Source: Puffinus mauretanicus
Lineage: Eukaryota > Chordata > Aves > Procellariiformes > Procellariidae
Reading direction: 5' to 3'
Assembly (NCBI GenBank): GCA_023333565.1
Contig: JAJKFH010000553.1
Coordinates: 744,001 to 808,000 of the forward strand
Length of the DNA stretch: 64,000 nt
Part shown: in pieces, positions 24,001 to 35,747 of the stretch
Layout of the letters: the number at the start of each line of letters is the position of its first letter
Numbering within the stretch: the first letter of the stretch is position 1
The notes under the pieces: generated by a model
The model's database searches: none
Told to the model about the DNA's origin: nothing
The model's input: only the letters and a program-made list of their open reading frames with translations
Translations under genes and position numbers: made by a program

Positions 24001-27000
24001 TGTGGATTTTAGCAAGCAGTCAGCATTGAGTACTATGCTATTTTTCTTATTTGTTTCTTTGCTTTCCTGCTGTTGATGCAAAGTTGTGCGCATATATATA
24101 TGTAAAAAACCAAAATAAATTAGGACAGTACACACTGCCTTTCCTTTGCTTTGATCGGGTTGTAGTTTCTCTAGAGCTGTCCTGATTATATCAGAATGAT
24201 AATAAATTGAAAGGGCTTGTGTCTCATTTGTAAGACTTCCTGAGGTGTCAAAGAAGGGGAGAGAGAAACATCCATAGAACCAATAAAAGAGGGTTTACTG
24301 CTTCATTATCAAATTAATATCATCTCTTGCTAACACAGAGAGAACATTGTCTTTAGGGATAGGTACTATAAGATTTTGTGAAACTAGGTGGGAAGTGCCA
24401 GTTCTTCATCCCTACTAATCTGTTTGCCGAGTCCAGTATTTCACAGTGAAACACTGCTGTAGCGGAGAGGTCTGTAGGGAAATGCAGGGCCTGGGACCCC
24501 TCACATCAGCATCTGGTGCCCCTTGACCTTCCCAGGAGAAGGGCATTTTGTTCCCAGCAACCATTTAGCACTCTCGGTAAATGTAAGATGACTGCAGTGA
24601 GGATAGCTGAGGCACAGGCATCTGGAAGGACTGGGCTCTGCAATGGTTGGGATATTTTCTTTGCCAAAATGTTACTGTGTCTTTTGGACTGTTCTCTGCC
24701 AAGGCCCCCCATGTGCTCAGCTTCCAATGAGGACACAAGGCTGAGGTGGCATCGTGTCAGCTCAGGGAGGCAAACGGGTGGGAAGAACTTGGCAGGAGAG
24801 ACTCTGAGGGCTTAAGCAAGTACTAAAAACCAGCTAAAGTTAGAGGCATAATCACTGCAAGAGCTGCTCCCAGAGTACCCTGACTGTTCCTATTAATAAC
24901 TACTACATTTGCAGAGGAGGAAAATAAATCTGATCCCACTGAGGTTTTTGATACTGTAAACATCAGATTTTTGTTCTCGGTTATGTACTGTGCTCCAGTA
25001 ATCCTTGGAGGCAAAGCTGCAGGGCTTTCTGCTTTCATCCTGCAATGTAGTTCCCCCCAGTTAAATGACTGTTTCTGCCGGCCCCTGGTGTACCCATACC
25101 CAAGGGGCACAGCACTGACATGCCCTGCAGTTAGTGGGCTCTAGCCCACCTCTGACACTCATTTCCAATGCGACATTCAGGAAGCCATTCGTATGCAAGC
25201 CCTTTCTAATTAAATGACTACAGTGCAGTATGGCACGCGTGTGTGTATGTAGATATGTCATAAATATATATTAAATCCAGTGTGATAGACAAAGATATCC
25301 AAAACGTAGTTCATTACGTGCTGAATTTCACATGTGTTTCAGGTGAACATTGCTACTTCAAGTACCAAGGAGGTTTGAGAAGTGCTCTCTGTTTCCTCCA
25401 GAGCAAGCCTCTGAGGGCTGCTCTTTTTACACTTCAGCCAGCATCAGTCCTATATGCGTTATCTTACGTGCAGGTGCACCTTGTTACCGCTGTTCTGATG
25501 AATACTTTTGGGCCAGTGTCTTAGTCTGCTTATGAAAGCAAGAGGCTGATTAATGTCTTATCTGTAAATATTTGCTACCTTGAATCTTTTCTAGCATAAA
25601 CCTGTCAAGACCAGTAAAAACTCTTCAACTCCATGCTTCACAAGCTGCATCACTAGGAAAAAGCTGAAGCAACTGATCTAGGCTAATCTAATAACTGAGA
25701 CCTCTGTAACTCACAAGTCTTGCACAAGATCCCATCTGACTAGGACTAGACCTGCTGTAATGGGAAAAAACCTGTAATGATAATTTAAAAATCTGTCATA
25801 CAACTAGTATTCCCCCCAAACCTGACAGCCTGTGACAACCTTTCCATCTGGATGTTTGCAGCAACAAAATCTGTCCCTAGACTAAAACTCAACGCTTTGG
25901 TGATGTTCACCATTACTGTGGGATGGAAGATTAGTCTCAAATTCACCATTTGTCATTCATATATTTTGCATGAAGAGCCCAAGGAATGTGTATATTCAGC
26001 CCAAATGAAATTCACTTTAAAACTAATAAGCTTTACTAATTTAATCTAGAGCAAACACTCTAGAAAATTCAAGCACAATGTACGCTTCTCTGTGTATTAT
26101 CTGCTATGCAGTGTCAAGGTCCTGAGGATCACTTGTGCAGGTTTTTTGGGAGAAGCATATTGTCCATGGGATAATCCATGCAGAACTCAGTCTACTTAAT
26201 TACTACTCTGGTGTAAGCAGGAACATCTACAGTGTAAGGAAATGATGCTGTACGCAGCATCCACATTTGGAGCATTGCCTCACAGAAAAACCTAGAGAGT
26301 GAAATGGCATAACCACACTGGAGCATCACTGAAAACTGTATTAAGTTCTGCACAGTGCTTAGGTGCATTCACACACACCCTAGGCAGTCTCCTGACTTGC
26401 AGTCTTGTAAAAAGAGCTCTCTGAGACAGGCAGACAACAAATTGTCTTGTAGTCTTTTTAGGTGGCCAGATTTTACCTGTTAGTGATAAGTGGTGTTCAG
26501 AAAACCTCTTGGTATGAATATAAATATTGTCCTTGGAAGCTTTCCCAGAAAAAAAAGAGAAAAGCTGAGGATGAGACTTGCCGCTTGTGTGTTTAAGTCT
26601 CCTGTATCTATGGCCAGTACTACTTCAGTGTCCTTGTCTCATTCTTTCTCCTAGCAACTACTTTTGTGTCTCATTGCTTAGGAAATACCTCTGCATACAG
26701 AACCATCAAAAGGAAGTACTATTGAGGAGATTCAACAGCCTTTCCATCTATGAGAGTCGGTTTCTGTAGCACAAAAACTAACAGGACTTTGTTGCTGAGG
26801 TCCCCAGGCACTCTGCATGCAGACATGTGGGGACATGAGCCAAGTCTGTCCCAAATCAAGGCTTCCCCACCACTCTTCATGTCCATGGCCACATTCATAA
26901 AACCTGATACAGAACAACTCAGGATAAGCATAGATCTCTGAAGTGCTTTCTCTCTTCCTCCAGTGACATTTTGTTGACAGGCAATTTTTTTATGGGGAGA

Positions 27001-27449
27001 GCTTGTCTTTTCCTCAGTGGATAGGAGAGAAGATCAGTAGCTCAGCTTTCTGGGTTGGTGCAGAAGCAGCTTTCCTTTCATTCCCACAGATACATCGCTT
27101 TGGTTCTTGGGGAAAAGACTTGTCACTTGTGACTGTAATAGTATTACCTTTACTTGAGCAAGATCTTAAGACATCAAAGTATAAATGTTTTTAGCAGTAG
27201 CCAGCAGCAATTGGCCTGCTGGCTGCATGAGACAGGACAGGCAAGATGTGACACTGCTGCTCCCTGTCTTTATAGAAATGGAGGGAGTAGTACGGATAAC
27301 TAAGCGCCCCTAAAACAGCTCCATCCCCACAGGTTGTGAACGGACTCCTCTACTGCCTCCTCCAGGTTTGCAGTGTTTGTGCTTTAGCTTCTTGGCAAAA
27401 CGTTCCCAAGTCAGAGCTCGGGGTGACAAGGATTTTCTTCCTTTAAAGC

Positions 27450-27740
27450 TCCCGAGTCGCCTTTTGTGGCTCTTCTCAAAGCAACTTGTCTCATTTGTAT
27501 CCGTCTATCAGCCGATTAGAGAGATAGTAACTGGGATTGCTTGTTGAATAGAAATACTTAGTCCTCTTTGACACCGCTGCCTAATGGCCTGCCTGCAGGC
27601 ACCACTCCAGCCCGGAGATAAAGGCAAGATGTTACAAATCCTAGTTACAACTTTTAGTCACTAATCCTAACTCCGATATTAGTCATGGCTCTGGGCAGGT
27701 AATTACAGTACTTATCTGGGCCTGAAAGGGTTGCAGGTGG
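27450..27740. promoter_or_regulatory. Candidate regulatory block upstream of LTR C
   Basis: Unique-looking block carrying TAATCC at 27662-27667 (bicoid-class homeodomain core), TAATTA at 27700-27705, GATAA at 27617-27621 and TTATCT at 27712-27717 (GATA sites on both strands). The motif cluster suggests regulation. Neither activity nor conservation can be judged here. Confidence 0.25.
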
Positions 27741-27948
27741 GGAGGGACTGTGTTCTCAGAGGAAAGGAAGCTTTGGGCTAAGTTAGTTCACTGTGTTAGT
27801 GCTGTTTGTAGAAAATAGAGGAGGAGAACAAGAGGTGTGGCTGAAGGACCTCAGCTGCCCACCCTGGGCTTATCTTAGGTATGTTTTTCTGTCAGTCGGA
27901 ACCCGCCTTTTGGCCTGGATTCTGGCTGGCAGAAAAATGTTGTTGTTC

Positions 27949-27953
27949 CCTTG
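27949..27953. repeat. Target-site duplication, left copy (LTR C)
   Basis: CCTTG immediately before the LTR is repeated exactly at 28447-28451. Confidence 0.85.
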
Positions 27954-28081
27954 TGTCGTGGTTTAACCCCAGCCAGCAAACAAATCCCACGCACCCGCTC
28001 GCTCACCCCCTCCTCCGGTGGGATGGGGGCGAGAATCGGGAGGGCACAAGTAGGAAAACTCCCGGGTTGAGATAAAAACAG

Positions 28082-28087
28082 TTTAAT
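28082..28087 (-). terminator. Polyadenylation signal of LTR C
   Basis: ATTAAA on the minus strand, at the same place relative to the conserved TTATCTCAACCC motif as in LTR A. Confidence 0.55.
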
Positions 28088-28224
28088 AATTGAAATAAAA
28101 TGAAGTAGAACAGTAATAATAACAATAGAATAACAACAATAACAGAATATACAAAGCAGGCAATGCACAATGCAACTGCTCGCCGACCGTGTGTTACGAA
28201 TGGGGGCGAGGCCTCCCCCCGTTT

Positions 28225-28230
28225 TTTATA
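28225..28230 (-). promoter_or_regulatory. TATA box of LTR C
   Basis: TATAAA followed by further A residues on the minus strand, placed upstream of the polyadenylation signal as expected of U3/R. Confidence 0.6.
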
Positions 28231-28446
28231 CTGAGTATGATGTCACATGGTATAGAATACCCCATTGGCCAGCTGGGTCCACCACCCCGGCTGTGCTCCA
28301 CCCCCCCACCCCCGTGCAAGCACCACCCAGCAACAGCCAAAGCATCAACGAGCCATCAACGCTCCTCTCATACCAAACCCAAAACACAGCTCACCCCCCC
28401 GGCTACTGGGAAGAAAGTTAACTCTGTCCCAGCCGGAACCAGGACA

Positions 28447-28451
28447 CCTTG
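28447..28451. repeat. Target-site duplication, right copy (LTR C)
   Basis: CCTTG matches 27949-27953 exactly. Confidence 0.85.
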
Positions 28452-29097
28452 CTATTACCGTGAAAACTAAAATTAACGGAAAAAATCTTAAATAGAATCA
28501 CTTCATCTAAAAAGAGACTAATAAAATAAAAAATTGTTTCCTGAAAAAGTTTGAGTTGATCTGGAACAGACAGGTAGAAATGGTGCAGGAGAAAGTCTGA
28601 ACTGAAAGGTGCATTGGCTCTGTTCACATAAAAATGTTTGGTTTGTAGCGGAAGAACAAATACATCAGCTTGAGTCAAAACAAAAGCATGTTTGTCAGCA
28701 AGTTTCAAAATACTGATTTTAAACCTAAGATTTTTATCTGAACCTCATTGCAGAGAAATAGCGTTTCTTTATCAGAGTTCATGTTTCCCTAGAATTAATT
28801 TTCGTTCAGGAAGAAAAACACCTTTTTTTCCCCACAGAAGTCTATTTGTACTAACATTCCAGAGATCTTCAGGACTTTGTGCTGGTATTTTGCTGCAGGT
28901 GCATGAGTACTTGCATCCCGAGCTGCGGCTTCCCTGCGTACTCTGACAGCAGCCTAAACAAACGTTCTATTACCCAGCTCCTTCGTGTTAGTGCTCAGTG
29001 CACCTACTTGCTGTAATGAACTGTCACGTTTATCTGTTAATTGATTGACTGATTGCCTTACCATCTCGCCAGGTTATCTTGTTCTGGATGTAATGCC

Positions 29098-29114
29098 TTT
29101 TTTTTTTTTTTTTT
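29098..29114. repeat. Poly(T) run, 17 bases
   Basis: Uninterrupted T run. No retrocopy-like sequence adjoins it. Confidence 0.85.
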
Positions 29115-32100
29115 AAACCTCCTGTAAAGATATTGTCCGTTTTAATGCAGCACAGATGAGGCAAGGGGTAGAGTTAAGCTATTGACAAAGTAGTAAAGAT
29201 TTTGTGTGGTTTTCTATAGGTGATTGTTGGAAGGTTATTCTCAGAAAGAAAATGACTGCGTTGTCAAGGGGCCTTTGACTTTGCCCTGGGACATCTGCTG
29301 ATTGCTGGAGTCTTCTCTGTGCTTGGGAATTTGACCTACTTTCCACTCAACTATCTTTCTTTGCTCCCCTCTCACTTTCTCCAGTTTTTGCTTTGATGCA
29401 TTTCTTCACAGACCCAGATCCTTCCACATTTCCCACACATAGCCCTCAGGTCCTCCTTTCTGCACTGCCTGGTCAGGTATGCTGTGCTCCCTTTGCAGTT
29501 TGTATCACGAGTGCAGCCCTTGCTTGATTTGTGTCTGTGCAAGTACACAGGTCTATAAAGCTGCTTTAGCTTTTTTTTTCCTTTACCTCCTCTCAGCAAC
29601 ATGGATTCAGCTGAATCAGTTTCTTGCAGGAGTGACATTCCTCACTGATCACGATGCCCTCGTTATTTCTCTCGTAGGGCGTCTACATTATGCCTGTTCC
29701 CACCTCTCACCTTCCCCAGTGCACCCACACACACTTGCTCTTGAACGCACTGCTAAATATTTCAGCAAGGTATTACAGACGGTTAGCGGCAACTGCAATG
29801 CGCTATCCTCTGGCTCAGCCGCTCCCCAACTTTCCTGCATATCTACTGGGAATGGAGAGGAGAGTGTGTGCGAAACGAAGACTTGTTTCACTTTCAGTTC
29901 TCCACAGCAACCAGGAGGACAAAGGCAAAATACCTCTGGGTCAAAGCGTAGGGGGTTTGTCCCCACTTCCCTTCTACACAAAATCGAATGCAGCCAGTGC
30001 TGCTTCCTTCCCAAGGCTCCAGCTAGCCTTATGGGACTCCAAAGGGCATGTTAAACTGTGTATTTCTCCTCCAGGACTGGGAAGAAATATGCTATTGGCA
30101 TGTCTCAGAGCTAAGTGAGGGTAATTATTCAGTGATATTGGATCCCATACAAGGAGTTGATTTTACTGAGCTATTCTTTATTAGAATATGCTTGCATAAA
30201 GTTAAGGACTCATGAGCTAAAAGACCTGCCAGTGATTTCAAGCAGCCAAGACAAATAGGAAGAAAAGACAAGGTTGTGTAACCTGCAGCTTGGGCGTCTA
30301 GTTGAATTAAAAATAATACTGGCCCCTATGCTCTTTATGTGCAAATCTGCTCTGCCCAAGCCTAGTCAACCAGTCAGCCCAGAGGAAATCAGTCTTCCTC
30401 ATGAGCTACAGACAGAACCAAGTCTCCTCAAGTGAGGAGTTGTCTTGCAATTCATTTTGAATCTAGATGCTGTCAGCTCTGCTTGGAGGTGTGACCAAAT
30501 GGGCCATGATCCAGAGAGCATAGAGAGGCGGCCAGGTGGCTTCAATGCATCTCACTTGGTTGGTAACTTTGTAAAGCAGCTCTTGTAAATATGCTTAGGA
30601 AGACTGGGTTACACAGTTTGCTCAGCCAAGACCTCCAGGAGCAGAAGTGATGTGCAGTCTCCTTCAATAAATAGCTTCTCCGGTCAAATAAATTATATGA
30701 CTGTCAGTTCGCACAGCAGCTCTGTCTAGGACTCTTTCTGTTTCTCTATCTAAACACCTTCTGCTGTTAATAGGAAAAAAATGTGTAAATTTCTCCACAA
30801 TTCTGTTTATTCCTGTCCTTTAAATCCTAGGACTTTTATAAATTATAAGCAAAACCAAAACTTTGGCTGGTAGCCTTTTTAAAGTTCCCACTTCTTGTAC
30901 AAAGCTCTGGACAGAGTTAAGTTCTTTGCCAGCTCTTTGAACAAAACCTGCTTTTTTTAGTCCTTATTTGCACAGTGGTTAACAGAGGGGCTTCTAGGCC
31001 CGTTGAGGGCTTCCAGGTGCTGCCACTGGACACATGAATTAATTAATTTCAGTGTTCAGGTAGCAAAGAGTTAATCTGCTCAGGAAAACATTACAGAATC
31101 ATCAACAGGGAGCTAGAGGAAAGGTAAAAATACTGGCAGGTGACTGAGTAGGAAGGATGCGGATTAGAAAAGATGGGAGGGGACCTCTATTCGTTTATTG
31201 GTGCCTAGAGGGTTTGCAGCCTTAGCAAAATTACTAAAAGCTAGAGAAATGCTCAGCTCTGCCCACACTGACCATGATAGACAAGAGACTTGGATAGGAA
31301 TAGATGGGATGGGTATGTGGGGAGGGCCTGTTGCTCCCAGACAAGAATACATGAGAAAAATCCTACCTGAGCTTACATGTGGCTTCTTGAGGTCATGTTC
31401 ACTCATGTACATCTGGCCCTTAGTACCTCAGAAAGATGGTCCTCACAGGGTTTCTTAAGCACTGGGAGAGGAGGTATGAGTCTGTGCCTTCGCCACCCCA
31501 TCAGAGCTTTGCACGTGACTGCTTCATAGACAGGCCCAGCCCCCGTGCCTTGGTGACACTTATCTATGCTTTGCTCCATGGAGACTTGCCTGGTTTGCAA
31601 AGTGTGCTCTGCCTGGCACTTGAGCTGTGTTCCCCCACAGCTCGCTCTCCACAAGGCCTCTAATCTGACCTGCAGGGAGGGATGTAGTCAGGAGTGCTGC
31701 CCTTGGAGCACTAAAAGCTTGAACTTTGAGGCATGGCTGAGAGATACTTGCTTTTTGGACTAGGCTTCAAGAGGAGGTGAAGTCCGAGGTCCAAAAAGGA
31801 GGGCTAGGTCTCAAACAGGTAGAGCGCGTGATGCTTCCAGAATCTAGACTGCAAAAATGCAGCAGTAATCAAAAGCATTGCTGTGGAACAGTAGAGTGAT
31901 ATTATCTGTGAGAAATGGAGGGAACGAAAAAAGAGCAAAGCAATTTTACCCTTCCCACGTGATCAAGCTTACCCAGCGTAGGCTTCAAGGACCATAGGTG
32001 ACGTTAATTAGCAATGTTGCAGTGTGATACCACAGGTCTTTCTATCAGTATTAGCACAGTATTATTACCTACCCACAACATGAATATTGAAATCACTGCG

Positions 32101-33744
32101 GCCACTCAGAGTCATTAATCTCACTTCCCCATTGTGGACAAAAGATGTTCTATTCCCAGCCACAAAAAGCCTCTGCAGGGATGATTGAGTTACTAGAGTT
32201 GCTTAAAAGCTGCCTGCATCAGTGAAAGCCGACTGACAGGCGGGGGGGGGAGGTCAGAGGTGGAGTTCATCACCTCTCTAACAAGATTAATCAAGGGAAG
32301 AAAATCAGAACACGTTTGCTATTGAATGCTGAGTCAATGCTCACTGTATAAAGCATCTTCGTGTGGTCCCAATTTAGAATCAGATGGGAATGAGAAAGAC
32401 TTGGGAAAAGTTGAGGAAGGAGAAAAAACCCTTTGTTCCTAGGAAGGGAGGAGAATGAAAGAGGGAGAGGGAAGGATTGGTTCAGAAAAGCCACAGAAAG
32501 CAAAAATTATTTTCAGATCTCCCTGCTTTAACCTTTCATGAAGTCACTAATAGGTTTTAAATTTAATGGAGAGAATTGGAAATGGAGAGAAACAAACACC
32601 ACCAAAAAAAAAAAGTAAATCATACAGAAGCGTACTCACACTTCTTTTGATGACAGCTCAGCCAGGGTTCTTTGCCTGCACTTTTGGCAGCTGTGTTCCT
32701 GTGAACTTGTACAGTTTCTTCCCATCCTCCATTGTTCATAACAAGGGAGAGGGTAGATAGGAGACTTACTTATCCTTCAACTCCCTGCTTTTCACGTGGC
32801 CAGCCATGCCTCTCACTTAGATACATTTCCAGTGAGGGAAAAGCGGGTTTTGCAGGAACAGTCTCGCTTCTGTGCCTTGGCTGCCTGCCACGGCCCCTTC
32901 CTGTGCATATCACCAAGCCTGGTCCATTCCAAATTGCTAAATGCTGATTAGCAGCTAACCTGGGTCATTCAATTTTGCAAAAGTGGTGCTCTCCCCTTTC
33001 TTGATAATTGCCCAGCAAACTTTGAAATATCAGACTCTGATAGATAAACCACTTCCTTTTCACTCCCTGCTGAATCCTTCCCCCTCGCATTGCAAGTAAG
33101 AGACCCTGACTTGTATGTGCCAGACAGCTGCAGCTTGCGAGGCGGCCAGTCGGAGCCCAGTCCAGCATGTACTGAAGTCCAAGGTAGTCTCTTTGCTGGC
33201 TGTGTTGAAACACAGGCAGAGCCTCAGCTCTGAGATAGGCAGACATTTCATTGGAAGGGGCAAGAAACCTTCGGAGGATCTTGCCTCTGGGGAAATTTGT
33301 TCAGCAAGAGGTTTGATTTTTAATGTGAAATGGAGGAACAAAACATGGAATTGAACCTTTTAGTAAACCTTGCTGCTGTAGTGCTTCACAATGCTGACAG
33401 CTCTGCTCTCTCTATGGCTATCTCTATGGCTTTTTGCATCCTACTATTATTTGTGCCCCAGATTTCCTTTTCCTTAATGGGTTTCCCAAGATAAAAAAAT
33501 GTGCATTCTTAAAGAAAAAAATGAGAAAAAAAGTATGCTTCTGCTTTGTAACCAATCAGGCTCCCTTTAAAGTCTATTTTTTAAAATGAGAAGCATATTC
33601 TAAGCCTACATGCTGTCTGCCTGATCCTCAGGTTAGATTGTCTGATTCCCAAAAGCTACTTGTTAAAATTATCAAGACAAGGGTAGCAGGCCAAGTTACA
33701 GTTAATTTGATTATTAGATGAGCCTGCAAAAGTCTTAGTGTTTT

Positions 33745-33767
33745 CTTCCCCTTTTAAAAAGGGGAAG
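33745..33767. repeat. Perfect inverted repeat, 11-bp arms
   Basis: CTTCCCCTTTT (33745-33755) and AAAAGGGGAAG (33757-33767) are exact reverse complements separated by a single A. The structure could form a cruciform or a palindromic binding site, but no upstream gene is known that would make it a terminator. Confidence 0.85.
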
Positions 33768-35732
33768 TTGTGCATGAATCTTTTACTACTGCATTCAAGA
33801 AACTGTATTTGATGAACTTTTGCTAAGCTTCAAGGTTCTGCTTTCAAAACAGAGCATAGTTCCAAGAGCAGTGCAGCAGAAGGCAGAGCTTTTTAGGTTT
33901 CCTTCAGTAGCTAGCCAGCCATAAAACAGACTTGTTGCAGAAAAGCAAAGGCAAAGTGAAGGCAGAACAACGTGCCTTTCCTCACTCTTCCAGGAAAAGC
34001 TGTCTTTGGAATGAGACCACATGTGTTGATTGCACCCAGTGGCTGAAGGGAAATAAACTTGGACAAAGACTCCATTTGGGAGCTGTTCAAGTTGGATTTT
34101 CAGGCAGACTGCGTGTTGCTTGAATTTCTTCTTTATTCCCCCCTTGACCTCATGAAACTTGACAGGTCTGCTAGGAGATTAGTATGGAATGCAGCCTCTA
34201 GCTTGAAAAAACTCCTGAAGTTAAATAAAACAAAGCTTATTAGAACAGAAAGGAAATGACCAGGTCTTCAGTTCTTGAGAGGGTTTATATTCGAGTAACT
34301 TACCGCACTGATAATAATATTTAGTAGAACTACTGGGGTGTTGAGAATGCAGTGGAAGAGCAAGGCTTCACCTCACTGTTGGTCTTTAAGCAGATGATGC
34401 CTATGTTTGATAGAGGTCACAGAGCAGCGGTTGTCATAGGGGCAAGGAGGACAGGAACCCGGACCGAGCTAATGCCCAGTTGGCTGGAGTTACCGAGCTG
34501 AGGGCTCCTGCCACTCCAGCTCAGCTTCTGAGGTAGTCACCTACAGCCCTGTGAAAAGGCAGGGCTAGAGGAAGGAAGGGTACAGCTCCTTCTGGCTCTG
34601 CATCAGGGACTGAGTCAGGTGAACCTGGGTTGATTGCTCCTGTTGGTGGGGTGGCGGGGGGCACTGACATTCATGGTAGGAGGCATCCATCAAGCAGACA
34701 GAAACTCAGACACTGCTGCCTGGTGAGACTATGTCACATAAAGTCCAGTAGAATGGAGGCAGTGTCGACTTACACATTCCTTAGGAAAACACACATAGTG
34801 GGGCCATACAGGAAGAGATTTCCTTTCATCTACTCAAGTACTTTCACCACTGAACATCAGTTACTGGGATTCAACCTCCTGCCCCTGAACCACCCAGTTC
34901 TACGTTCACTCTACGCAAGACATCAGATTTACCACTTTTCCGGTTTTATCTTTGGCAATACAACCAGGGGGGAGGAGAGATGGAGAGTAGGAAAATATTA
35001 AAATGTATTTTTCAGCATTTATACTGAGAAAATATGTAAAGCACTATGTTATAACACCTGGAGCCAATACTTCACAGAAGCGTGAACTCTCTTGTTTTTT
35101 CTGCTAATGGTTTGCAGCACATCTGGGCAGCGGGCAGGGGCTTCTGTCTGTGTGCAGATGAATAGCAGGGATCAAAATCGTCTTCCAGCTCAGAAGACAG
35201 GCACCAGCTCTTACTAGTCCCTGGGAGAAAAACTCAAACAAAACCCACCACAACTATGTGTGGATAAGGACTGAACCTAAATCTTGCCTGTGAAGGGCAC
35301 TTGACTTTTCTTGCTGGAGCTAGAGGAGCAGCTGCAGCAGCTGGCGGCAATGGTAGGCTCTTACCCCAGATGTCAGGACACTAGAGGGAGAACAGACCTC
35401 ACCAAACAAACGTCCCAGGGAGACAGGAGTATTTGTGGAAGCTGCTATGTTTTTTTTTCCCACTAGGAGTCTTTGAACCACTGGCTATTATTTCTGCATT
35501 TACAACCAGTAACTCTGCTGAACGCTCAACCAGTAGATTTGGTCCTCAGTGATAACAACGTAATAATATATTGTGCTAGGACTCAGCACAAACGTGCTAC
35601 TTAATACCGTAATAAATGGAAGTCTAGAGAATATGTTTATCAGGCATACAATCTCTAAGACGTTGCTCCTCCTTGTTGCTATGGTTACTATAGTTGTCTG
35701 ACGATATTGGGAGGAAAATGTTCACATCATTT

Positions 35733-35747
35733 CCCCCCCCCCCCCCC
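35733..35747. repeat. Poly(C) run, 15 bases
   Basis: Fifteen C in a row after TTCACATCATTT. Such homopolymers are prone to length error in sequencing. Confidence 0.85.

Larger units (their letters stand above)
16061..27953. other. Long non-coding stretch, candidate regulatory DNA
   Basis: No coding gene or clear mobile element was recognised in nearly 12 kb. The longest open frame (21354-21836, minus, 160 codons) has no recognisable domain. Three AT-rich or motif-dense blocks (17690-17900, 20660-21030, 27450-27740) are listed separately as possible conserved elements. A 19-base A-run lies at 17546-17564. Confidence 0.45.
27954..28446 (-). mobile_element. Intact solo LTR of an avian endogenous retrovirus (LTR C)
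   Basis: This 493-bp LTR begins TGTCGTGGTTTAACCCCAGC and ends CCGGAACCAGGACA on the plus strand. Its termini, TGTCGTGG and the inverted TGTCCTGG, are 8-bp inverted repeats with one mismatch. It is flanked by a perfect 5-bp duplication, CCTTG. On the minus strand it has a TATAAAA box at 28225-28230, a TGACATCATACTCAG stretch just upstream, and an ATTAAA signal at 28082-28087. No internal retroviral genes adjoin it, so it is a solo LTR. Intact ends and the perfect duplication suggest a recent insertion. Its central segment between the polyadenylation signal and TATA is AT-rich with AATAAT-like triplets and differs from LTR A. The 5-bp duplication points to an ERVL-type integrase, an inference. 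Confidence 0.93.

Noticed and set aside
26244..26261. Small hairpin GATGCTG-TACG-CAGCATC
   Set aside because: Only a 7-bp stem, too short for a microRNA precursor or other RNA call, and expected by chance in this length.
27300..27700. Possible CpG island or promoter
   Set aside because: The segment is only moderately GC-rich with few CpG dinucleotides, and no first exon is recognisable.
29479..30054. 191-codon open frame, the longest in the window
   Set aside because: No recognisable domain, Ser/Cys/Leu-rich random composition, and overlapping open frames on both strands. One such frame is expected by chance in 64 kb of six-frame DNA.
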